Positions 58,639 to 64,000 of a stretch of DNA of 64,000 bases are shown one piece after another. The first letter of the stretch is position 1. Each line of letters begins with the position of its first letter. This stretch comes from Paenibacillus sp. YN15 (GTDB lineage: Bacteria; Bacillota; Bacilli; Paenibacillales; NBRC-103111): positions 124,001-188,000 of the forward strand of contig NZ_QMFA01000001.1 of assembly GCF_003285005.1 (NCBI RefSeq). The letters run 5' to 3'. The notes under the pieces were generated by a model. That model did no database searches, was not told the origin of the DNA, and saw only the letters and a list, made by a program, of their open reading frames with translations. The position numbers were made by a program, and so were the translations under genes.

Positions 58639-61600
58639 ATGGGAACGATTGTATACGAGCTGAAGGAGCGGCTTCATCATCACAGGTATTCCTGGCCCTT
58701 GTCCATGGTGCGGTATCCTCTGCGGTTCGGCCCCGGTGAAGCGCATCTGGGCAGCTTCCGGCTCATTGGCCCCGGCGGGGTATCCTGCGCCATGCAAATT
58801 ATGGTCAAAGCATCGGAAGGGGAGTATCTGCTGGAAGGGGAGCTGGTGTTTCTGACGGATTTGCCCCGGGGAGCGGTGTACCGGTATGAGCTTCACTATG
58901 AAGCTTCCGCACTGGATCTGAAGGTCGAGACTGCTTGCGCGGTTCAGCCTGTGTCGGTCAGGCAGGAGAATGGCGGAACGGCGCAGGCGGACAACGGCCA
59001 TCTGCGGCTGTCCGTGGTGCAGCGGGAGTTGGCCGGTCCTACCCGGCAGGAATCCGGCGTTGCGGGAGGGGAGCGGCGCTCGGCGGTATTTGCCTTGGCT
59101 GCCCCGTCCGGAGAGGAGTTGGCCGTGGCCTCCCTGCACACCTCCTCGCCGGTTGAGCTTGTATCGAGCCGCTGCACCGCGGCGGGACCGATTCTCTATG
59201 AGCAGTCCGTGCAGTACCGTTTCGCCGATGGAGGCAGCTATCTGCTGCGCCTGCGCCTGATTGCCGGAACGGAATGGATGGAAGTGGAGGAAGAAGTGGA
59301 TGGCGGCGGATTTGACACAGGCGCTCCGGCCCGCCTGGAACTGGTGTGGCACGGGCTGGAGCCGGACCGGCGCTACACCCAATACCGGGGCAGCGAGGCG
59401 ATGGACGCTTATCTGGAGCCGGACGGAGCGCTGCCTTACATGCTTCTGCCCTTCGACAGCTGGCGCTCCTGGCACCGCTGCAAAACAGCCGAGTTTGCGG
59501 ATGACCGCAAGGGGCTGGCCGCAGGGATATGGGTGTATGACGCGGTGAAATGGAACGACGGCGAATATGCCTTGTGGCGCTCTTCGGATACATTGGCAGT
59601 CCGCTTCCATTACCGGAGGCAGGAAGTCTGCAACGGCAAAAGGCTGGTATGGACCTACCCCCTGTCCAAGGGGACCAGATGTACGGCCGTCGGATTGTAT
59701 GCCCCTGCCCGGTGCAGGCCGGAGGGCAAACCGAATGAAGGGGGAACCGCCGGCAGCGGGGAAGCGGATGGCGCTTATGTGGATTTCCTGTGGCTGTGGC
59801 ATACGCTTATCCCCTTGGACAAGGTAAAGGACTGGGTGCTGGACTGGGAGGAGCCGCAGGCGCAGTATCCGCTGCTGTTTGACCCGGACCGGCTGCCCCC
59901 CTCCGTGGAGTGGTGGTATTATGAGCGTTACTGTCCGCCTGTGCCCGCGGATATGGAGGAGATTGTGGAGAAGCTGTCCTACAGCTTCAACCAGGTGATG
60001 CTGTCCTCCCCGGTAACCAGCCGGGAGTTCAGCTCATGGGTGCCCATCTTCGATATGGCGGCCCCCTCCATGACTGCGGAGCAGTTTGACCGGCTGAAGG
60101 CGGCCAGTGTTTTTATGGCCTATGTCCGGGAGGATGAGAATCTGATGCCCACCCGGAATATGCTGGCCGGGCATCCCAATTTTCTCGCCGACATGATGAT
60201 GGTGCCGGGGTACATGGCGGCGTTGTTTCCCCATCATCCCCACGCGGAGCGCTGGATGCTCCATGTGGAGAGGGCCCTTGCCCTCAATCTGAAATATCAT
60301 GTCCGGCCGCAGGTCACAAGCTGGGGGGCGGAGGGCGGCCGGTGGACGGAGAATCTGGGCTGCTATGTCTGGGCCGCCCTGGTGCCCATGGTGCGCACTG
60401 CCTGGGCGCTGCGCAAGGTTCATGGCCTCAACATTCTGGCGAACCCCGCCCTGCCACCCCTGGCCCGGTGGCTCCTGGACAGCATGACCGCGCCGGTGGC
60501 GGGCGTGCGCACCTATCCCCCGCAGGGGGCCCATTCCGCAGCGCATCTCGATCCCCTGCCGGCCCCGTATATTCTGCGGGTCCTGGGGGAGCTGCTGATG
60601 CAGTATGAGCCGCTGCTGGGGGAGCATCTGCTCTCTGTATGCCCTGCCGACGCACCCGGCTTCGAAAGCTCGGGAGGGGATGTATGGCGGCAGATGCTGG
60701 ACAGCGGCTGGAAGGATAACCCGGGCACGCAGCCCGGCTGGCAGTCCCGCAAATATACCGGCTACGGCTATGTGCTGCGGTCGGCGGGAGGGACCCCCTC
60801 GGAGATGTCGGTGCATGTGCAGCAGATCGATGAGGGCCCCAACTACCGCTGGGGCCGGGCCGCAGAGGGCGGCTGCGGCACCGTCTACTACTATGCGGAG
60901 GGAAGGCGGTACAGCTATAACCGTCCGGAGGATATCGGGGACGACAATATGGGGGACGGGGAGGCAGGCTGCAGCTTTGCCGTGCTGAAGGGCCATGAAT
61001 ATTGCAGCATCGGGCGCAATGAGCTTACCGAGCCGCTTTGCGATGCGGACTTTGCCCAATATGCAGTGCTGCTGGCAGGGCCCCGGTCTGCGCCCCAATA
61101 CCGCTCCCGCAGCGTGCTGATGTCGGGCAATGACTATGTCGCCATCTATGATCAGGTGGCGGATATGCGGGTGCGGGGCCGCTTCTCCTGGTTCACCCGC
61201 ACCGGGGAGAAGCCGCCCGCCATCTATCAGCTGAAGCCGGGGGCGGCAGGCGTGCCGGTGAAGCCCGCAGGCCCGGTGGACCAGCCGCCTGTTAGCCCCG
61301 GCCAATACGCCGCAGGCAAGGCAACCGGCTATCCCGACGGCTCAAGGGGGCAATATTTTGACGGCTTCGGCGATTTTCTGACCCTGGTCACCCACCGGGA
61401 AAGGTGGCAGCCCCAGCTGCTGGAGGCCAGAGGCACGCCCTACGGGGCCAAGGTGGTGCTGTGCGGCAGAACCGACCATCTCTTCCGTCAAGGGACGGAG
61501 ATCCGCCACGAGGAGGAGGGGCTCCTGTTCCACGGCACCGCCGGGATTATCCGGGTCCATGGACCGGCTTGGGCGGAGGCGGCGCTGTTTGCAGGCAGCC

Positions 61601-62571
61601 GCATCGGCGCGGAAGGAGTTGCCGCTGCGGTAGCGGGGGAAGACGGCTTGGGCTGGAAGGGCTGCTTCTCCTTTGTTCTGCGGGGGCAGGCCCTTCATGG
61701 CCGCTGCCAGGCGGCGGCTGCCACCCGGATCAGGCTGGATTTGGCCGGAGGGCTGACGGGCCGCTCCTATCGCCTTACGGTGAATGGCCGCGACCATTCC
61801 TGGACCGGCTGCGGCAAAGACGGCCGGGTGGAGTTTGTTTTGCCGCCGGGAGCCTGCGGCTGGGAGTGGACCTGCGGGAAGGCTGCCCCGGCAAGCACGG
61901 AAATCCTCCGCTACGAGGCAGCACCGGGGCAGGCCGAGGTTTTCTGGACTCCGGTGGACGGGGCGGATGCGTACCGCGTGGCCGCGAGCAGCGATGGGGG
62001 ACAGAGCTGGCACATGCTGGAGGAGCCCGTCCGGGGCGCCTCCTGCCGGCTTGGCGGAATGGGCGGCGGCTGCGGTAAGCTTCATGTGAGGGTCAGAGCC
62101 GTCCGGGATGGGCTGGACGGCCCGTGGAGCGGGCCATATCCCGTGTATCTGACGGCGGACCCTCCCCCGCCGCCGGACGGCCTGCGCCTGAGCCGGACGG
62201 AGAGCGGCACCGCGGCTTCCTGGGGGATGGTGCCGGGGGCGGCGGGCTACCGGCTGTACCGGAGGGCGGGGGGCGAGAACCGCCGGTGGGAGCAGGTATA
62301 CGAAGGCCCGGAGCGGTTCTGCGTTATCGAATGCGCGGCCGGAGCGTGCCTTGACGGCGGCGGGACAGGCGATGAATACCGGGTATCCGCATTGAACGGC
62401 AATGGGGAGGGCCTCCCCTCCCGGGCCCGCAATACCCGGGAGCAGGCGGACCGCGACCCCAAGCCGGAGGAGGGCTTCCGGCGGTATGTGCGCAGCCATG
62501 AATACGGCTACAGCGGCTACGATTACCGGGAGCAGGCGGCCCGGCCCGATCTTCCCCCTTATCCGCAATAA
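58639..62571 (+). CDS. Heparinase II/III-like polysaccharide lyase-fold protein with FN3 domains
   Basis: A 1310-residue protein without a signal peptide. Residues 1-430 are beta-rich and not recognised. Residues about 430-680 look like an (alpha/alpha) toroid (with SWGAEGGRWTENLGCYVWAA). Residues about 690-1080 form the beta-sandwich typical of heparinase II/III-like lyases (YRSRSVLMSGNDYVAIYDQV). Two FN3 domains (about 1085-1270) follow. These lyases act on uronate-containing polymers such as alginate, glycosaminoglycans or ulvan. The catalytic Tyr/His/Asn set was not identified, so activity is uncertain. AAGGAG precedes the ATG. Cytoplasmic location is odd for so large an enzyme with FN3 domains. 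Confidence 0.7.
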   Translation: MGTIVYELKERLHHHRYSWPLSMVRYPLRFGPGEAHLGSFRLIGPGGVSCAMQIMVKASEGEYLLEGELVFLTDLPRGAVYRYELHYEASALDLKVETACAVQPVSVRQENGGTAQADNGHLRLSVVQRELAGPTRQESGVAGGERRSAVFALAAPSGEELAVASLHTSSPVELVSSRCTAAGPILYEQSVQYRFADGGSYLLRLRLIAGTEWMEVEEEVDGGGFDTGAPARLELVWHGLEPDRRYTQYRGSEAMDAYLEPDGALPYMLLPFDSWRSWHRCKTAEFADDRKGLAAGIWVYDAVKWNDGEYALWRSSDTLAVRFHYRRQEVCNGKRLVWTYPLSKGTRCTAVGLYAPARCRPEGKPNEGGTAGSGEADGAYVDFLWLWHTLIPLDKVKDWVLDWEEPQAQYPLLFDPDRLPPSVEWWYYERYCPPVPADMEEIVEKLSYSFNQVMLSSPVTSREFSSWVPIFDMAAPSMTAEQFDRLKAASVFMAYVREDENLMPTRNMLAGHPNFLADMMMVPGYMAALFPHHPHAERWMLHVERALALNLKYHVRPQVTSWGAEGGRWTENLGCYVWAALVPMVRTAWALRKVHGLNILANPALPPLARWLLDSMTAPVAGVRTYPPQGAHSAAHLDPLPAPYILRVLGELLMQYEPLLGEHLLSVCPADAPGFESSGGDVWRQMLDSGWKDNPGTQPGWQSRKYTGYGYVLRSAGGTPSEMSVHVQQIDEGPNYRWGRAAEGGCGTVYYYAEGRRYSYNRPEDIGDDNMGDGEAGCSFAVLKGHEYCSIGRNELTEPLCDADFAQYAVLLAGPRSAPQYRSRSVLMSGNDYVAIYDQVADMRVRGRFSWFTRTGEKPPAIYQLKPGAAGVPVKPAGPVDQPPVSPGQYAAGKATGYPDGSRGQYFDGFGDFLTLVTHRERWQPQLLEARGTPYGAKVVLCGRTDHLFRQGTEIRHEEEGLLFHGTAGIIRVHGPAWAEAALFAGSRIGAEGVAAAVAGEDGLGWKGCFSFVLRGQALHGRCQAAAATRIRLDLAGGLTGRSYRLTVNGRDHSWTGCGKDGRVEFVLPPGACGWEWTCGKAAPASTEILRYEAAPGQAEVFWTPVDGADAYRVAASSDGGQSWHMLEEPVRGASCRLGGMGGGCGKLHVRVRAVRDGLDGPWSGPYPVYLTADPPPPPDGLRLSRTESGTAASWGMVPGAAGYRLYRRAGGENRRWEQVYEGPERFCVIECAAGACLDGGGTGDEYRVSALNGNGEGLPSRARNTREQADRDPKPEEGFRRYVRSHEYGYSGYDYREQAARPDLPPYPQ

Positions 62572-62592
62572 AATATGAACCGGCATGAGAAG

Positions 62593-62618
62593 AGGCTGGG
62601 CTCCGGCCCAGCCTTTTT
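62593..62618 (+). terminator. Terminator at the end of the second locus
   Basis: A perfect 8-bp stem (62593-62600 with 62607-62614) is followed by a T run to 62618, between the convergent lyase-like and kinase genes. Confidence 0.85.
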
Positions 62619-64000
62619 CACTCTATTGGAGGACCCTCCGCATAAGGCAGCCGGATCAGCACCTCTGTACCCTGCTGCTCCCGGGAGGAGAGGGCAATGC
62701 CGTACTGCGCTCCGAAGAACAGCCGGATGCGCTGATTTACATTGGGAATACCAAGATGGGCTTTCTCCTGAATATCCGCTTCCTGCATAAGCGAATTCAG
62801 CTTATGCACCTTCTGCGGGCTCATGCCCACCCCGAAATCCTTCACCTTAATCTCCAGATTCTCCCCGTTCCGCCGTGCGGATATGTGGATGCGTCCCTTA
62901 TCCTCCAGCGGCTTGATGCCATGGTAGATGGCATTCTCCAGCACGGGCTGCAGCATAATTCTGATCACCAGGCAGCTTCTCACCTCATCGGCAATGTCCC
63001 ACTCCACCTCGAACTTGTTTTGATACCGGTGCTTCTGAAGCTCCAGATAAGTGCGGATATGCTTCAGCTCCTTCTCCAGCGGAACCAGAACGTCGGCATG
63101 CTCCAACGAATACCGCAGCATGGCCGCCAATTGGGTGATCATGGTGGAGGTTTCGTTTTTGCCCCCGGTCAGCCGCATGGCCGACCAGTTGATGGTATCC
63201 AGGGTATTATGCAAAAAGTGGGGGTTGATTTGGGATTGGAGTGCGATGGATTGGGCCTTTTTCAGCATGGCAATCCGCTCCGCCAGCTGCTCGCCGGCGG
63301 ATTCGCTTTCCTTAAGCGCCTTCTGGATGGTATGGAGGATAAAGGCCTCCTCATCCTTTTGCAGGGCAGGGTTCTCCTCGGCAAGGGGAACAAAGCCTCC
63401 CACAACGCCCAGGATTTTGCGGACGGGCCGGTAAATCCGCCGGGAGATCAGGATGGCGATAACCACTGTTGCCAGAAGCCAGACTGCAAGAATGAGCAGC
63501 ATCCACCCTTGAAGAGAGCGGACACTTTGATGGTACATGGATTTGGAGACTTGGAGAATGTACTGCCAATCCGTGTAACGCACCGGCTCCTTGTAATAAA
63601 TGGCGCTGCCGGACTCCACATAGGAACGGCTTCCCTCCAGCCCGGCCAAAACGGATGGGGGAATAACCGGCGGACCGTCTTTCCAGATATCCGCCAGCAC
63701 CTTGCTGCGGGCGTCCACCAACAGCAGTGCAGTGTCGTTGGCCTCCCGCTGCCCGGCAAACTGCCTGGAGAATTTCTCGAAGTTGATGTTAAACACAATC
63801 ACGCCCTGATTGTCATTCAAGGTTCCCAAAGCCTTATAAATGGACAGCATGGGAATGGGCTGATTCTGGTTGTTCAAGCCCGTCCGGAAAGTGCACCAGA
63901 ATCGGCTGGGGATGGTGTTGGACTGATATTCCTCCATCCAGCTATGATCGAAAAAAGCGTTATAGTCGCTTTCGCCATAATTGGAGATCAGCATGCCGCT
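62618..64000 (-). CDS. Sensor histidine kinase, YesM type (5' end outside window)
   Basis: The C-terminal 460 or so residues of a LytS/YesM-type kinase. The frame is open past the right edge, so the ATG at 63994 is internal and the N-terminus with its first membrane segment is missing. The visible part has the end of a Cache-like sensor region, one membrane segment (WMLLILAVWLLATVVIAILIS), a HAMP linker, the phospho-accepting His in NPHFLHNTLDTINW, N-box VLENAIYHG and glycine motif FGVGMS. It is convergent with the lyase-like gene. Its regulator gene, if paired, lies outside the window. It may sense the same polymer as the second locus. Confidence 0.93.
   Translation of the reverse strand, partial: SGMLISNYGESDYNAFFDHSWMEEYQSNTIPSRFWCTFRTGLNNQNQPIPMLSIYKALGTLNDNQGVIVFNINFEKFSRQFAGQREANDTALLLVDARSKVLADIWKDGPPVIPPSVLAGLEGSRSYVESGSAIYYKEPVRYTDWQYILQVSKSMYHQSVRSLQGWMLLILAVWLLATVVIAILISRRIYRPVRKILGVVGGFVPLAEENPALQKDEEAFILHTIQKALKESESAGEQLAERIAMLKKAQSIALQSQINPHFLHNTLDTINWSAMRLTGGKNETSTMITQLAAMLRYSLEHADVLVPLEKELKHIRTYLELQKHRYQNKFEVEWDIADEVRSCLVIRIMLQPVLENAIYHGIKPLEDKGRIHISARRNGENLEIKVKDFGVGMSPQKVHKLNSLMQEADIQEKAHLGIPNVNQRIRLFFGAQYGIALSSREQQGTEVLIRLPYAEGPPIE

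Overview
The window looks like chromosomal DNA of a spore-forming, polysaccharide-degrading Firmicute of the Paenibacillaceae. The evidence is strong AGGAGG-type ribosome binding sites, frequent TTG and GTG starts, a T-box leader before valS, YesM/YesN-type two-component pairs, LplA/LplB/LplC-type sugar ABC transporters, S-layer-homology (SLH) surface proteins, and the order valS-folC-murC-SpoIIB-like-amidase-DUF4321-maf, which resembles the valS-folC-comC-spoIIB-maf region of Bacillus subtilis. No database search was possible, so family calls rest on recognised motifs and architecture.

Region 1 (1-23.9 kb) is a polysaccharide utilisation locus. A sulfatase is cut by the left edge, followed by a divergent AraC regulator. 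Then comes a long co-directional run: YesM-type kinase, YesN-type regulator, lipoprotein sugar-binding protein, two permeases, GH51 arabinofuranosidase, membrane-anchored GH43, GH2, GH43-LamG and a roughly 2300-residue SLH-anchored multidomain protein with a GH43-like core. The enzyme set points to arabinan, arabinoxylan or pectin side chains: a surface enzyme trims the polymer, the ABC importer takes up oligosaccharides, and leaderless GH51/GH2/GH43 enzymes finish them inside the cell. Two CcpA (cre)-like boxes precede the kinase and the binding protein.

Region 2 (24.0-29.3 kb) is one very large collagen-like gene on the minus strand (about 446 Gly-X-Thr-rich triplets). It has a terminal jelly-roll-like domain, a mother-cell (sigma-E/K-like) promoter and a recent 360-bp internal duplication.

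Region 3 (29.4-40.4 kb) is housekeeping and sporulation: T-box, valS, folC, murC, an inserted Uma2-type nuclease-fold gene with a promoter-terminator pair in front, a SPOR/SpoIIB-like membrane protein, an SLH-bearing N-acetylmuramoyl-L-alanine amidase, a DUF4321-like small membrane protein and maf.

Region 4 (40.4-46.8 kb) is accessory. A short MutS2-like ATPase without an Smr domain lies behind a leader that holds a promoter, an 11-residue upstream ORF and an intrinsic terminator, as in antibiotic-induced attenuation. A winged-helix regulator and an MFS efflux-type transporter follow, then a secreted protein with two copper-amine-oxidase-like repeats. I consider the MutS2/leader/regulator/efflux group the best candidate for an undescribed system.

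Region 5 (46.8-64 kb) is a second polysaccharide locus: a membrane-bound AraC regulator, two permeases, a binding lipoprotein, a secreted beta-helix protein, an alpha/beta-hydrolase esterase and a 1310-residue heparinase-II/III-like protein. A convergent YesM-type kinase is cut by the right edge. The enzymes suggest an acidic, possibly acetylated polysaccharide. I saw no tRNA, rRNA, insertion sequence, phage gene or CRISPR array.
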